DNA of 64,000 nucleotides from Paenibacillus albicereus (GCF_012676905.1 NZ_CP051428.1:3744001-3808000), one strand, 5' to 3'; counted from the first letter of the stretch, positions 35,803-45,210 are shown. Numbers and translations are program-made. The notes: generated from the letters alone by a model not told the origin.

Positions 35803-36871
35803 TCAGCGTCACCGTCCCGAGCACCGGCACCTCGTCGGCTTCCAGCTCCAGATTGGAGGGCGCGCCGTTCAGCGTCGTGCCGCCGATATCCTCGACGCCC
35901 GGCAGCGCGAGCACTCTCGTCTCCAGCTGAGAGATGCGTACGATCAGGCGGCTCTCGCCCGCCCAGACGCGCCGCAGCTCCAGCAAATACGCTCCGGCCG
36001 CCGCCTCGATGTCCCGCTCCAGCTGGACGGCGCTGACGCCGGCGCGCAGCGTGAGCTGCGTGGCGATGTCTACGGGAACCGCGTCCGCCGCTACGATCGT
36101 CACCCGATGGCCGATCGGGGCGAGCCCGATGCCTTGTCCCGCCGACTCGGGATCGATCGCCGCCTGCACGTCCTGCACCAGCGCGGCAGCCGCCGGAGCG
36201 AAGTCGCTGCCGATGACCGTCGCCTTGACGGTCCCGCCGCCGCTCCACGCGGGATGGATCTTGACCCCGCCGACTCCGGCGAGGCCGCCGATCTTGGCCC
36301 GATAATCCGCGATGTTGCCGCCGAACGGCTGCTCGCTGACCGCCTGCCAGAACCGGGCCCGCAGCTCGGCGTCGCCCTCCTCGTCCTCGCCCGGCACGAG
36401 CACGTCCGCCAGCTCGGCGCGAGCCAGGCCGTCGATATAGTCCAGCGGCAGCAGCGCTCCCGCCACCTCGTTGCCGGCCCGCCCGGCCTGCTCGGCTGCG
36501 AGGCGGTACGTTCCCGGCGCGAGCCGTTCCGCCACCTCGTAGGCGATTCCTTCCGCCGCCAGGCGCGAGCGCAGCGGCACCTCCGCCGGGCCGCCGGCCG
36601 CGCCGTAGAACCGTCCGAGCCGCATGGCCCGGCTCGAAGCCTTGCGCCGCACCCCGTGCTCGGCCGCGCGGCGCGTCAAGTACTCCCCGTCCGCCGTATC
36701 GGCGAACGAGAGCGCCAGCTGCACGTCGAGCTCGGCGTACAGCTCGGCCAGCTCGGCCGCCGCGGGCGCGAGCGCGTCGAAGATGACGCTTCCTTCCCTT
36801 TTGTCCAGCTCTTCCGGAATCCGGGCCAGCATGCGGCCCATGATCTCGCGGTACGTCTGATGCTCATACAC
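35795..36871 (-). CDS. xkdT: Baseplate J-like protein XkdT
   Basis: A 358-residue protein with the baseplate J pattern: RIPEELDKREGSVIFDALAP at the N-terminus, YLTRRAAEHGVRRKAS near residue 65, GGNIADYRAKI and GVGGVKIHPAW near residue 200. It forms the baseplate wedge around the tail hub. It overlaps xkdS and xkdU by eight bases on each side. Confidence 0.93.
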   Translation of the reverse strand: MYEHQTYREIMGRMLARIPEELDKREGSVIFDALAPAAAELAELYAELDVQLALSFADTADGEYLTRRAAEHGVRRKASSRAMRLGRFYGAAGGPAEVPLRSRLAAEGIAYEVAERLAPGTYRLAAEQAGRAGNEVAGALLPLDYIDGLARAELADVLVPGEDEEGDAELRARFWQAVSEQPFGGNIADYRAKIGGLAGVGGVKIHPAWSGGGTVKATVIGSDFAPAAAALVQDVQAAIDPESAGQGIGLAPIGHRVTIVAADAVPVDIATQLTLRAGVSAVQLERDIEAAAGAYLLELRRVWAGESRLIVRISQLETRVLALPGVEDIGGTTLNGAPSNLELEADEVPVLGTVTLNG

Positions 36872-37235
36872 CGGACTTCGCCTCCTCCTTGAACGAGCCG
36901 AAGACGGTGCGCACCGTGAACGTCAAGGCCACGCCGTCTCCTTCCCGCTTCGTCTGCATGTCCTCGACCGCCAGCACGCGGCTGTCCGCCAGCAGCGCTT
37001 CCTCGACGGCCGCTTCGATGTCGTAGCTCGACCGCTCCAGCCCGATCTCTCCCGTGTACACCTCATGCTCCCAGCGCACGGTCGACAGCTGCTTGAAGAC
37101 GAACTGGCGCATCGCGGCCAGCCCGTCGATGCGTCCTCCCGTCCGCCCGTCGAGATGAATCGGATAGGTCAAGCTCGGCCGCTCGATCTCTTCGGCCGCC
37201 GTCCAATCCAGTCCCGTCTGCTCCGGCACGCTCAT
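36864..37235 (-). CDS. xkdS: XkdS-like protein (DUF2634, gp25-like)
   Basis: A 123-residue protein with the DUF2634 segment GRIDGLAAMRQFVFKQLSTV and YTGEIGLERSS. It corresponds to XkdS of PBSX and to gp25-type baseplate proteins. Its ATG overlaps the xkdR stop. Confidence 0.88.
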   Translation of the reverse strand: MSVPEQTGLDWTAAEEIERPSLTYPIHLDGRTGGRIDGLAAMRQFVFKQLSTVRWEHEVYTGEIGLERSSYDIEAAVEEALLADSRVLAVEDMQTKREGDGVALTFTVRTVFGSFKEEAKSGV

Positions 37236-37528
37236 GCGTCCACCCTCCCCAGCGCGACGTAGGGGCTGCCGCCCTCCGAGCGCAGCAGGACGAGCCGGTC
37301 GCCGGGCTCAAGGCCGCGCCTCAGCACGACGCGCTCCCCGCCCAGCTCCACCGCCAGCTCCTGCAGATGCTCGGGCACGACGAGCAGCTCCGCCGGCAGC
37401 GTGAAGCGCTGCTCGACGGCCACCTCCAGCGGCGCCAGGCTCGTCACCTTGCCGAACACCGCCTTCGTCAGCTGCTGCGCGTCGAGCGAGCGAGCCAGAA
37501 TCTGCTTGATGGAATCGTTGATGCTCAT
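37232..37528 (-). CDS. xkdR: XkdR-like protein (DUF2577)
   Basis: A 98-residue protein of the DUF2577 type, with VTSLAPLEVAVEQRFTLPAE and LEPGDRLVLLRSEGGSPYVAL. XkdR is a small baseplate component next to the spike/hub. Confidence 0.85.
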   Translation of the reverse strand: MSINDSIKQILARSLDAQQLTKAVFGKVTSLAPLEVAVEQRFTLPAELLVVPEHLQELAVELGGERVVLRRGLEPGDRLVLLRSEGGSPYVALGRVDA

Positions 37529-37532
37529 TCGC

Positions 37533-38525
37533 TCATCCTTCCTTCACCATGCCGTCGATGACGTACAGCTCCAGCTGCATCGTATGGGACCGGCCGGCGT
37601 AATTATGGGTGCATTCCTCCACCAGGAAGTTCCGATTCAGCTCGAGTCGCGGGATCGACACCTGCACGACCGAACCGGCTCGGATCGTCGGATGGCCGAG
37701 CGCCTCCAGGCTGAACTTCCGCTGCTCGCGGTTTTTCAGCTGGAGGAGCTGCTTCAGCATCTCCTTGATCCGCTCCTCGTTGAGGCCCTCGTCTACTTTC
37801 TGATAATATTGCAGCTGCCCCCAGCGGGCGATCGCGGCGCTGTCCTGCTCGATGTAGACGTCCCGCCCGCCGGACTTCTTGTTGTCGCGCACGAGCTTGA
37901 TGCGGTTGTACGTCTCGCTGTCGATGCTGCGGCTGGACGAATAGCCCGTCAGCAGGCTGTTCTCGCCGATGACGACCTTCGCCTTCATGTCGGCCACGTC
38001 GCGCAGCGTCAGCAGGCCCGCATCGTCATAGAAGACGAACAGCCTCCCCTTCGCCAGCAGCGTGTCGTCCAACGCCTTGAAAATCATGTCCAGCCGTTTC
38101 TGCCCGTCCTGGCTGAACTTCGGAATCGGATGGCCCGTGTCGGCGATAGGGCCGAGCCGGGCTTGGATCGCCAGCGCCTGGTCGCGGACGACCTGGGTCG
38201 CCGTCACGTTCGTGCGGACGTACGTGTCCGTTTCCAGCAGGTAGCGGAGCTGGTCCTGCGCCTTCACGCGCACGACCCGGTCCTCGTCTTCCTCCAGGGT
38301 GAACACATAGCCGTAAAACAGCCGCACGCCGTCGTCGCTCACCCGCACGACGTTGCCCGGAGCGATCGGCAGCTGGCTTTGCGCCGCCAGGCTCGGTCCC
38401 CGGATCATCGAAAATTCCAGCGTGCCCGCCTTGCCGATGCGCGACGTCTTCCAGGTCAGCTCGGTTGCCATGCCGGTGATGTCCCACAGCCGTCCGTCGC
38501 GCAGGTCGAGCTCGATCTTCAGCAT
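37533..38525 (-). CDS. xkdQ: XkdQ-like tail hub protein
   Basis: A 330-residue protein with WDITGMATELTWKTSR at the N-terminus, SYNRIKL-type SETYNRIKLVRDNKKSG in the middle, and LEALGHPTIRAGSVVQVSIP near the end. It matches the XkdQ/YqbQ family, which forms the gpD-like hub of contractile tails. Starts four bases after the xkdP stop. Confidence 0.88.
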   Translation of the reverse strand: MLKIELDLRDGRLWDITGMATELTWKTSRIGKAGTLEFSMIRGPSLAAQSQLPIAPGNVVRVSDDGVRLFYGYVFTLEEDEDRVVRVKAQDQLRYLLETDTYVRTNVTATQVVRDQALAIQARLGPIADTGHPIPKFSQDGQKRLDMIFKALDDTLLAKGRLFVFYDDAGLLTLRDVADMKAKVVIGENSLLTGYSSSRSIDSETYNRIKLVRDNKKSGGRDVYIEQDSAAIARWGQLQYYQKVDEGLNEERIKEMLKQLLQLKNREQRKFSLEALGHPTIRAGSVVQVSIPRLELNRNFLVEECTHNYAGRSHTMQLELYVIDGMVKEG

Positions 38526-38529
38526 GCCC

Positions 38530-39267
38530 TCACCCCTTCGGCGGCGGCACCTGAAGCACGCGGCCGATCTGCAGCCGCTTCAGCTCCGAGTTGCCGATTC
38601 CGTTGAGCTTCTGGATCTCCGGCCAGCGGCTGCTGTCGCCGTCGTACAGCTTCATGCTGATGCGGCTGAGCGTATCGCCCTTGACCATCGTGTAGGCTTT
38701 CGGCGGGACCTTGAGGTCCGGCCGCTTGTCCGGCTCCTTCGCCACGGCGGTCGTTCCGGCCGCCGTCTTCACGGCCTGCAGCTTCACCGGCGCGTAGAAC
38801 ACGTACTCCTTCAGCTTGAGGGAGTAGAACACGTCGCCCGGCGAGCCGGCCTCCTCCCAACGGTCGAATCCAGTGATCGTCATCGGAATCTGCAGCGTGT
38901 ACGGATTCTCGAACCGGTCGAAGTGGCGCGCATAGATGAACCGCAGCGGATAGCCGGAGCGCATCCAGCGGCCGATGTCGTCGGCGAACTGCTCCGGCCG
39001 CTTCAGGATGCGCCTTGTCGCGACGTAGGGGCCAGGCTGGCTGGGGAAAAAGCTCTCGAACTCGATTTCCGCTAGTCCCGGCTTCTCGATCGTCGCGATC
39101 GGTCCGGCTCCGAGCAGATTGTAGTCCTTGCCGGAGCCGCTCCTGCGGATCGACAGCTTGGCCGGCAGCACGGGCAGCTCCCAGCCTTCCGTGCCGTGGT
39201 TGAAGTCGAGCCGGATGCCGGAGAACGCCTTGGCCGGCTGAGGGTTGACCCGAATCGGTATGGCCAT
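38530..39267 (-). CDS. xkdP: XkdP-like LysM tail protein
   Basis: A 245-residue protein with a phage-specific N-terminal domain and a C-terminal LysM domain (residues about 192-240; MVKGDTLSRISMKLYDGD and LQIGRVLQVPP). In PBSX the equivalent XkdP links tape measure and hub; LysM may hold the tip to peptidoglycan. Confidence 0.9.
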   Translation of the reverse strand: MAIPIRVNPQPAKAFSGIRLDFNHGTEGWELPVLPAKLSIRRSGSGKDYNLLGAGPIATIEKPGLAEIEFESFFPSQPGPYVATRRILKRPEQFADDIGRWMRSGYPLRFIYARHFDRFENPYTLQIPMTITGFDRWEEAGSPGDVFYSLKLKEYVFYAPVKLQAVKTAAGTTAVAKEPDKRPDLKVPPKAYTMVKGDTLSRISMKLYDGDSSRWPEIQKLNGIGNSELKRLQIGRVLQVPPPKG

Positions 39268-39309
39268 GGCCGACCTCCTTTCCGCGCAATGCTGCGCTTG
39301 GTGGTGAAC

Positions 39310-41577
39310 TTAAATGCGAGCGTACACGCCACCGGCGGACGACTCGATCTCCTGCTCCATGCTGGCGGCGATCTTGCGCACCACGTCGTCGACGTCGACC
39401 TGCTTGTGGATCGGCCCTGTCGTCACCTGCACGGTCGGCGTCAGCGTGACGAAGTTCTGGATCGCCTTCATCTCGGCCAGATCGCGCATCACCTTCAGCT
39501 CCTCGCTGCCGATGTCGACCTCGCTGCCGATGCTGCCGACCTCGTTGACCTTGCCGATGTTGGGGATGGTTCCGCCCGGGGCCGCACCAGCTCCTGCCCC
39601 TCCCATCATGCTGTTCTGCTTGTCGGCCATGCCGCCGCCGCCCTTCCACTTGTCTTTACCTTGGTAAGGGTCTTCGTCAGGATCTTTTTCTTTTTTTGTT
39701 TTTTGAGAGAGGCTATTAAACCAAGCAACGGTCTTGTCCTGCCCGTTTTGAGCGATTTTTGATGAATCCAAAACGTCCATGCGCTTAGCCTCGTAAATGT
39801 CCTTGTCCGAGGTAGGTTCTTCAATTCCATCCAACATCTGCTTCAATGAATCGCTCAAAGCATGGGGATTATTCACGTTCAGCGTCGCGATTCCCGTATA
39901 TTTTTTACCAAACAATTTGGCCATGCCTGCTCCCAATCCGTTTACCAATCCAATGACTCCATTGATGCCCTCAAGAATGATCTGCATGAATCCGCCCGCG
40001 AAGGACTCCGTCATGAGCAGCATTTCATACAAGGCATTGCCGAACATCATCGCCAGATCGTAGAACAGCTTCTGCACGGCGTAGATGGGGTCGATGAAAA
40101 GATTGACGAGGAAATCGGCAAAACTGGCGAACAAATTCCAGACGGTCGCGACAACATTGTAGATTTCGGCTCCTAGCCCCAAAAACAGTCCAACGATAAA
40201 ACCAATGATTTCGCCTGCCGATACTCCCATCTGCAACAGAGCGAACAAGAGCAAGCCAACGATAGCAATGATCAGGAGCAGCGGCCAATTCGCCATGAAA
40301 AAGGCAGCAGCCATCGCTAAAATCGGCGCGACCAAGCTCCACAGCCAGACGGCCAAAAGCGGCAGCAGCACCATCGCCAGAACCGAAAGGATATCTGCCA
40401 CGGTCTGACCATGGGCTAGAAATAGATTGAGCAAGAATAATGCAGCATCGGCGGCTCCTGCCAACAGTTCAGCCATGATGTACAATCCTGTTGAGAGCGC
40501 GTTGAAGAACGGATCCAACTTGCCGGATTCAAAGGCGGCCATGATTTTGTCCATGACCGGCACGAGCGCTTCTAAAGCCGGCATGCCCGCTTCACCAAGC
40601 TTGACCTGAGCCTGCTGCTGGATGCCAGCCATTTTTGATGCTGGCGTTGAAGTAAGTTTGTCGAAGCCCGCATCACTCATGCCTTGCTTGGCAAGCAGAC
40701 CGTCCATCGCGCGCATGAAACCCTCCATGTTGCCCGAGGCGACCGCCTTGTCCGCGCCGCTTTCCTTCAGCTGCTTTTGGGAGATGCCAAGTCCTTTCAG
40801 CAACGCAGTTGAATCGCCATTCATCATCAAGCTCATTGCCCCCGTTGTGTCTTTAAGGCTGCTCGACGGATTGAGCTTCTGCATCCTCATCGCCATTCGA
40901 TTGAGCGCCGTCACTTGAGCGGGGTCGGTTGTCACCTTGAGGAAGGACAGCGCAGACTGCTGTGCTTCGGCCGGATTGACGTTTGCTGCGAGTGCCTGCT
41001 TGCTTACCGCGTCATAAAGAACTTTTCCACCAGCATCGCTGCCAGCTGCTACCGAGTAGCGTGTCATCATTTCCTGCTGGTTAATTGCCTGCCCTAGCGA
41101 TTGCTTGAACATAGGCACGGCAGCTCCAAAAGAAATTGCCAGAGCGGAAGAGACAAGAGCTGCAATTCCAGGCGCCTGAACAGATGCTTTTGCTCCGACT
41201 CCGCCGCTTCCAGGCGATGCGGAGCCTGATTTTACGGAACTGCTGGGTTGCATGTCCCCTATCGCCTTAACTTTCACTTTGAACGGCTCTTCCAGTCTCT
41301 TCTGAATTTGCTTGCGCAGCCGGTTGATGTCTTCCTCCGGAACATTCAAGCGGACCTGCAGGGCGAATCGAGACTGCCGGAGCCGTCCCATTCTTTGCAT
41401 CACGCCATTGATCTCCTGATGCGCGCCGCTCGTCTGCACCGACACCTTGAGCGGCTTCGCCAGCTGGCGCTGCAGCTTGTCGCTGAGCTGGATCGTCCGC
41501 TCCAGCGTCTGATTGACCTGCCGCAGCTCGGCGCTGAAGCGGTCATACAGCCGGATCGTCGCCTGCAATGTCGCCAT
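39310..41577 (-). CDS. xkdO: Tail tape measure protein (XkdO-like)
   Basis: A 755-residue protein with an N-terminal coiled coil (RLYDRFSAELRQVNQTLER), a long helical region, and a membrane-like hydrophobic block at residues 370-460 (LAMVLLPLLAVWLWSLVAPI, LLLIIAIVGLLLFALLQMG). This matches tape measure proteins, whose length sets tail length. The central part is encoded on visibly lower-GC DNA than the two ends, implying internal exchange. It starts behind GGGGGGAGGGAAGCG, 22 bases after the end of the frameshifted chaperone frame. Confidence 0.9.
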   Translation of the reverse strand: MATLQATIRLYDRFSAELRQVNQTLERTIQLSDKLQRQLAKPLKVSVQTSGAHQEINGVMQRMGRLRQSRFALQVRLNVPEEDINRLRKQIQKRLEEPFKVKVKAIGDMQPSSSVKSGSASPGSGGVGAKASVQAPGIAALVSSALAISFGAAVPMFKQSLGQAINQQEMMTRYSVAAGSDAGGKVLYDAVSKQALAANVNPAEAQQSALSFLKVTTDPAQVTALNRMAMRMQKLNPSSSLKDTTGAMSLMMNGDSTALLKGLGISQKQLKESGADKAVASGNMEGFMRAMDGLLAKQGMSDAGFDKLTSTPASKMAGIQQQAQVKLGEAGMPALEALVPVMDKIMAAFESGKLDPFFNALSTGLYIMAELLAGAADAALFLLNLFLAHGQTVADILSVLAMVLLPLLAVWLWSLVAPILAMAAAFFMANWPLLLIIAIVGLLLFALLQMGVSAGEIIGFIVGLFLGLGAEIYNVVATVWNLFASFADFLVNLFIDPIYAVQKLFYDLAMMFGNALYEMLLMTESFAGGFMQIILEGINGVIGLVNGLGAGMAKLFGKKYTGIATLNVNNPHALSDSLKQMLDGIEEPTSDKDIYEAKRMDVLDSSKIAQNGQDKTVAWFNSLSQKTKKEKDPDEDPYQGKDKWKGGGGMADKQNSMMGGAGAGAAPGGTIPNIGKVNEVGSIGSEVDIGSEELKVMRDLAEMKAIQNFVTLTPTVQVTTGPIHKQVDVDDVVRKIAASMEQEIESSAGGVYARI

Positions 41578-41598
41578 CGCTTCCCTCCCCCCTTTCCG

Positions 41599-42203
41599 TC
41601 ATCGGCGCTTGCCGCTCCGCGAGGATTGGAGCCGAGCCTGCTTCTCCGCTTCCAGCCGCACGCGGATCATGCCGATCAGCGCGGCCTTGCGCCGCGTTCC
41701 CAGCTCTGCGAATTCCCATGGCAGCACCCCATATTCATTGAGGGCGAAGTACGCATAATTCCACTCGCCTTCCCCCTCTTCTAGTCGTTTTTTACTTCTT
41801 CCGCCAGCTCGCCGACCTCGCGGTCGAAGCCGTTGATCTCCTGCACCTTGGCCGCCAGATTGGCGAACTCGCCCGCCAGCAGCATCTTGCGAACGACGGC
41901 CGCCGCGCCGCGCACGCCGTACGACTGCTGCAGCTCGGCGTCATTGAGGTCCGGGTGCACGACGCAGGCCGCGACCATGCGGCCAAGGTAGGCGTTGTAG
42001 TCCATCTCCGGCATCGCCTGCCCGCCCTTCCCCTTCGTCCGCTTCATCGAGGCGGAGCGCAGCTCCTCGTTCAGCTCCTCCGAGATGGCGCGCAGCTTCC
42101 AGGCGGCGGGCCGGCCCGACTCGTCGCGGAATCGGTCCGAGACGACGACCTCCTGCGTTTCGGCGGCGACGGCATTCTGGGCAAAAAACAGCTTCATGGA
42201 CAT
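41599..42203 (-). CDS. xkdN: Tail assembly chaperone with -1 frameshift extension (XkdN and extended form)
   Basis: The zero frame runs from the ATG at 42203 (CCAAGGAGGAACTATTC upstream) to a TAG at 41781 and gives 140 residues of the XkdN type (SDRFRDESGRPAAWKLR, AELQQSYGVRGAA, INGFDREVG). The heptamer AAAAAAC at 41793-41787 lies in the frame phase A_AAA_AAC that promotes -1 slippage, two codons before the stop. After slipping, translation would continue to a TGA at 41599, adding 62 residues (starting RLEEGEGEWNYAYFALNEYG and ending SGKRR) and giving about 201 in all. A two-product chaperone from a -1 frameshift is the rule upstream of tape measure genes in long-tailed phages. Confidence 0.9.
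41787..41793 (-). promoter_or_regulatory. -1 frameshift slippery heptamer A_AAA_AAC
   Basis: The plus strand reads GTTTTTT. In the zero frame the codons are GTA AAA AAC GAC TAG, so both tRNAs can re-pair after moving back one base. The downstream -1 frame is open for 62 codons and encodes a sequence related to the C-terminal part of the remnant chaperone at 50.3-50.9 kb. Confidence 0.85.
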
Positions 42204-42345
42204 GAATAGTTCCTCCTTGGAATGGAAAATCGGATGATGAAACAGGAGCGCCCGCATCGGACGCTCCCGGCAATAAGTGCTTGCTAGCCTCGCGGATCGG
42301 CTCGACGATTGCTGCCCGAACCCGCTCCCGGCGGTCCGGTCCGGA

Positions 42346-42813
42346 TCAGCCCAGTCCCTGGATGTCCTTGAACGGCTCGCCAATGTTGACGTCGTGGAAC
42401 GTGAACGGAATTTCCTCGTCGAGCGCATCCGACTCCACGTCGAGCGCGGCCATGACGACCTCGTCGAGGTTGACGCCGATCAGCGTGACGATCTGCTTGC
42501 CGACGGCAGAAGCCGGATCGTCATTGGTCACCTGGATGTCGAAGTAGGTGTCCACGCCGGTCTTGATGTAATCGCGCATCATCTCGCGGAAGCGGGACGT
42601 CACGTAATACAGCGTCATCGTGCCGGTGCCTTCCCAGCCCGCCGCCTTTTTCTGCACGTTGCGGCTGCCGAGCGTCTTGATGTCAGCCTTGTTTTTTTTG
42701 GCGGTCGCCCGCAGGTTCTTCACATAGAACATCTCCACCGTCTGTCCGTCGATCGTGGCATAGGCCGTTCCGGAGTGCCCGGCAATCGTGTCTCCCGCTT
42801 TCATTACGCTCAT
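42346..42813 (-). CDS. xkdM: Tail tube protein XkdM
   Basis: A 155-residue protein of the XkdM family: AGHSGTAYATIDGQTVEMFY near the start, GWEGTGTMTLYYVTSRFREM in the middle, and FTFHDVNIGEPFKDIQG at the end. It builds the inner tube. It directly follows the sheath gene. A broken paralogue is present at 50.9-51.3 kb. Confidence 0.93.
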   Translation of the reverse strand: MSVMKAGDTIAGHSGTAYATIDGQTVEMFYVKNLRATAKKNKADIKTLGSRNVQKKAAGWEGTGTMTLYYVTSRFREMMRDYIKTGVDTYFDIQVTNDDPASAVGKQIVTLIGVNLDEVVMAALDVESDALDEEIPFTFHDVNIGEPFKDIQGLG

Positions 42814-44127
42814 TTAGCTCACCTGTACTTTCATGTAGATTTTTTCGATCGCATCGACCGGCTGCACCGCCACGGATACGACGACCGCATCCGCCTCCGC
42901 GCCTTGCTCCACCGTCAAGTCCTTGGAGGTGTCGAAGTTCTGCAGCGCCCCCAGCTCCTGGTACTGCTCCAGCAGCTTCACGCAGTCCTTGCGGAACAGC
43001 GCGCGGCCGTTCGGATTGTTGCCCACCTTGCCGATGTACAGGCTCTCGAAGGTCGCCTTGAAGTCCGTCGCGATGCCGTCGAGCACGCGCAGAGCGGCAT
43101 TCTTGGCGAAAATGCGGCCCTTCTGCGGGGTCGGGCTGTGGTACGAGTTGACGTCCTGCTCCACGACGACCGAGCCGGAGCGGGCCGTGAAAACGAACTC
43201 GCCGCCGAGCAGCGCCGCCGCCGTCGCCGAGTTCGTCAGCCGCGGGGACGCGTCGCTCGCGCCTTCGTAAACGGCGTAAGTCAGCGATTCGGCCGGACCG
43301 GCCGCTGCTGTCGCCGCCGCGACCCAGACCGCCGCCTGCCCCGGCGTCAGCACCTTGCCGTCCTCCAGCGTGACGCCGTTGCGCACGCTGATGACGCCCT
43401 CATGATTGGCCGTGACGTAGTTTTCCAGCACGACCTGGATCTTGCGCCCCTCCTCCTCGCGCAGTCGGGCGGCGAACGCCGCGAACAGGCTTTTCATCGT
43501 GACATCCGTCCCCGGATACACGGCCACATGGAAGTCCTGCAGCTCGATCGCCTGCAAGAAGCCGGCATAATCCTCGTTCGTCACCGCTCCGTCCGTGCCG
43601 CCAGCAAGCGGAACGCCAGCCGTGGCCTCCAGGGCGCCGGAGCCCGTCCAGACCATCCACGCGTTCGCCTTCAGGCCTTGTCCGTTCAGCACGATCTGGC
43701 GATCGACCTCCGAGCCTCCGGCAAACGTCGCGACCTCCATCTGACCCGGCTTGTCCACGCTCGCCTCGATCGAGACGCGCAGATCATTGCCGCGCACGCC
43801 GGGATAGCGGGCTTCGGCGGTGACGCCGCCAAGCGTCGCCTTGGCCGCCGTGCCTCCGTTGAGGCGGTAGACGAGGAGCTTGCCCGCGCGCTTCGACGCC
43901 TCGCGGACGAGCGTCAGCTCCGGCGCGCTGAGCGCGTAGCCGAGCTTCTCCAGCGGATTCTCGCCGGCCTCCAGCACCGTGATCCGGCGCGGCTCTCCCC
44001 ACGACAGCGGCAGCGGCAGCGCCAGCGTGCCCCTGTCGCCCGTCGTCACCGCCGTGCCTTCCGTCGCAAAATTGATATACACTCCCGGTCGCACCTTGTT
44101 CATCGTCGCAAACATGCCTCCAGCCAT
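42814..44127 (-). CDS. xkdK: Tail sheath protein XkdK
   Basis: A 437-residue sheath protein: RPGVYINFATEGTA at the N-terminus, GDRGTLALPLPLSWGEPR, and the C-terminal VNSYHSPTPQKGRIFAKN. Presence of a sheath shows that the tail is contractile. The adjacent tube gene starts one base after its stop. Confidence 0.93.
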   Translation of the reverse strand: MAGGMFATMNKVRPGVYINFATEGTAVTTGDRGTLALPLPLSWGEPRRITVLEAGENPLEKLGYALSAPELTLVREASKRAGKLLVYRLNGGTAAKATLGGVTAEARYPGVRGNDLRVSIEASVDKPGQMEVATFAGGSEVDRQIVLNGQGLKANAWMVWTGSGALEATAGVPLAGGTDGAVTNEDYAGFLQAIELQDFHVAVYPGTDVTMKSLFAAFAARLREEEGRKIQVVLENYVTANHEGVISVRNGVTLEDGKVLTPGQAAVWVAAATAAAGPAESLTYAVYEGASDASPRLTNSATAAALLGGEFVFTARSGSVVVEQDVNSYHSPTPQKGRIFAKNAALRVLDGIATDFKATFESLYIGKVGNNPNGRALFRKDCVKLLEQYQELGALQNFDTSKDLTVEQGAEADAVVVSVAVQPVDAIEKIYMKVQVS

Positions 44128-44412
44128 CTAGTTGGCCTCCTTTTGTTTGAATGCTTCCATGCGTCGCTCGACTTCCTCCAGCCCGCAGCGCTCTTCGTCG
44201 CCGACCAGCACGGCGATCAGATCCTTGCAGGCGCTGTACCTGCGGCTGCCCAGCAGAGCCGCTTTCGTAAAGCGCGGCTCCGGGCTCGCGGCATCGCTTC
44301 GGTCTGGCTCCGACGGCTTCGACCGCTCGGGCTCCAAGCTCGCCTGCTGCGGCGGCCTGACGTCCGGATGGGACGCCTCGACCGCTTTCCCTGCTTTTTT
44401 CCTAAACGGCAT
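44128..44412 (-). CDS. Small hypothetical tail-cluster protein
   Basis: The start is the ATG at 44412 (GAGGAGGTCGAGCCGA upstream), giving 94 residues. A disordered Pro/Ser/Glu-rich first half precedes a helical half (TKAALLGSRRYSACKDLIAV then EVERRMEAFKQKEA). It sits between the terminator-like gene and the sheath gene, directly abutting the latter. Such small proteins are usual here; function unknown. Confidence 0.65.
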   Translation of the reverse strand: MPFRKKAGKAVEASHPDVRPPQQASLEPERSKPSEPDRSDAASPEPRFTKAALLGSRRYSACKDLIAVLVGDEERCGLEEVERRMEAFKQKEAN

Positions 44413-44815
44413 TCGGCTCGACCTCCTCGCGCAAGCTCCCCATGAGCGGCGGACGCTCCGTCTCATCCGCTCCGTTCAGGCTGACGCTCCATGTAAATAC
44501 GACCTTGCCCTCGGCCAGCTCGCGGCTTACGGCGGATCCCTTGGCGAACCGACCGTCCGCCAGCGGCACCGCCGCCAGCAGCGGCAGCAAGCGCTCCGCG
44601 ACAAGGTCGGCCCGCTCCGCGGACCGGCAAATCACCGCCAGCCGATGCGCTTCGCGCCAGCGGCCGCCGAGCAGCCGCTGCCGTTCGGTCGCCAGCTCCG
44701 CCAGCTCCAGGCTCGGCGGCGCCGGCGGGGGCTCCGACGGGCCAGCGGACACCGCGTAGTCCGGGAACGCTTCTCTCAGCCGGGCCAGCAGCACGTCGAT
44801 CCAGCTTCCGCTCAT
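44402..44815 (-). CDS. Tail terminator-like protein (XkdJ position)
   Basis: A 137-residue protein (SWIDVLLARLREAFPDYAVS, KVVFTWSVSLN). Size, position before the sheath gene and the fold-like pattern fit the phage tail terminator family. Its start overlaps the stop of the gp10-like gene by four bases. Confidence 0.65.
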   Translation of the reverse strand: MSGSWIDVLLARLREAFPDYAVSAGPSEPPPAPPSLELAELATERQRLLGGRWREAHRLAVICRSAERADLVAERLLPLLAAVPLADGRFAKGSAVSRELAEGKVVFTWSVSLNGADETERPPLMGSLREEVEPNAV

Positions 44816-45210
44816 CGGCCTGCTCCTTTCCCGGAGAACAGCGTCTCCAGCACGCTCTCCAGCCGCCGGGGCCAGTCACGCTCCAGCTCCGCCAGCGCGA
44901 GCGCCAGCATGAAGCGCCCCCGCTGACCGCCCTCGCCCTCCGTCCCGTACTCGAGACGGGCGGCTTCCGGCGCCGGGTGGCTGATCTCCACCGACAGCAC
45001 CCGGCTCGCGCGCTTCACAGGTCCCACGCGCCAGCCCTTCGCCAGCTCGCTGCTTCCCGGCGGCATCCGCGCCGCAGCGGATCGAGCCGCCGCTTCCGCC
45101 TGCTCCAGCAGATGCCGCTCCAGCTCGACCGGCGCCCGTTTTTCCAGCTCCCTCAGCTTGCGCAGCAGCTGGTCCGGATCGTCCAGCCTCCAGGCTGCGA
45201 TTCCTCCCAT
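44812..45210 (-). CDS. HK97 gp10-like tail protein (XkdI position)
   Basis: The start is the ATG at 45210 (AAGAAAGGAGGGGCTGGC upstream), giving 132 residues. The segment PPGSSELAKGWRVGPVKRAS, followed by ARLEYGTEG and RGRFML, is typical of HK97 gp10 family proteins that join head and tail. It is the first gene of the tail operon; without a head it may simply cap the tail. Confidence 0.75.
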   Translation of the reverse strand: MGGIAAWRLDDPDQLLRKLRELEKRAPVELERHLLEQAEAAARSAAARMPPGSSELAKGWRVGPVKRASRVLSVEISHPAPEAARLEYGTEGEGGQRGRFMLALALAELERDWPRRLESVLETLFSGKGAGR

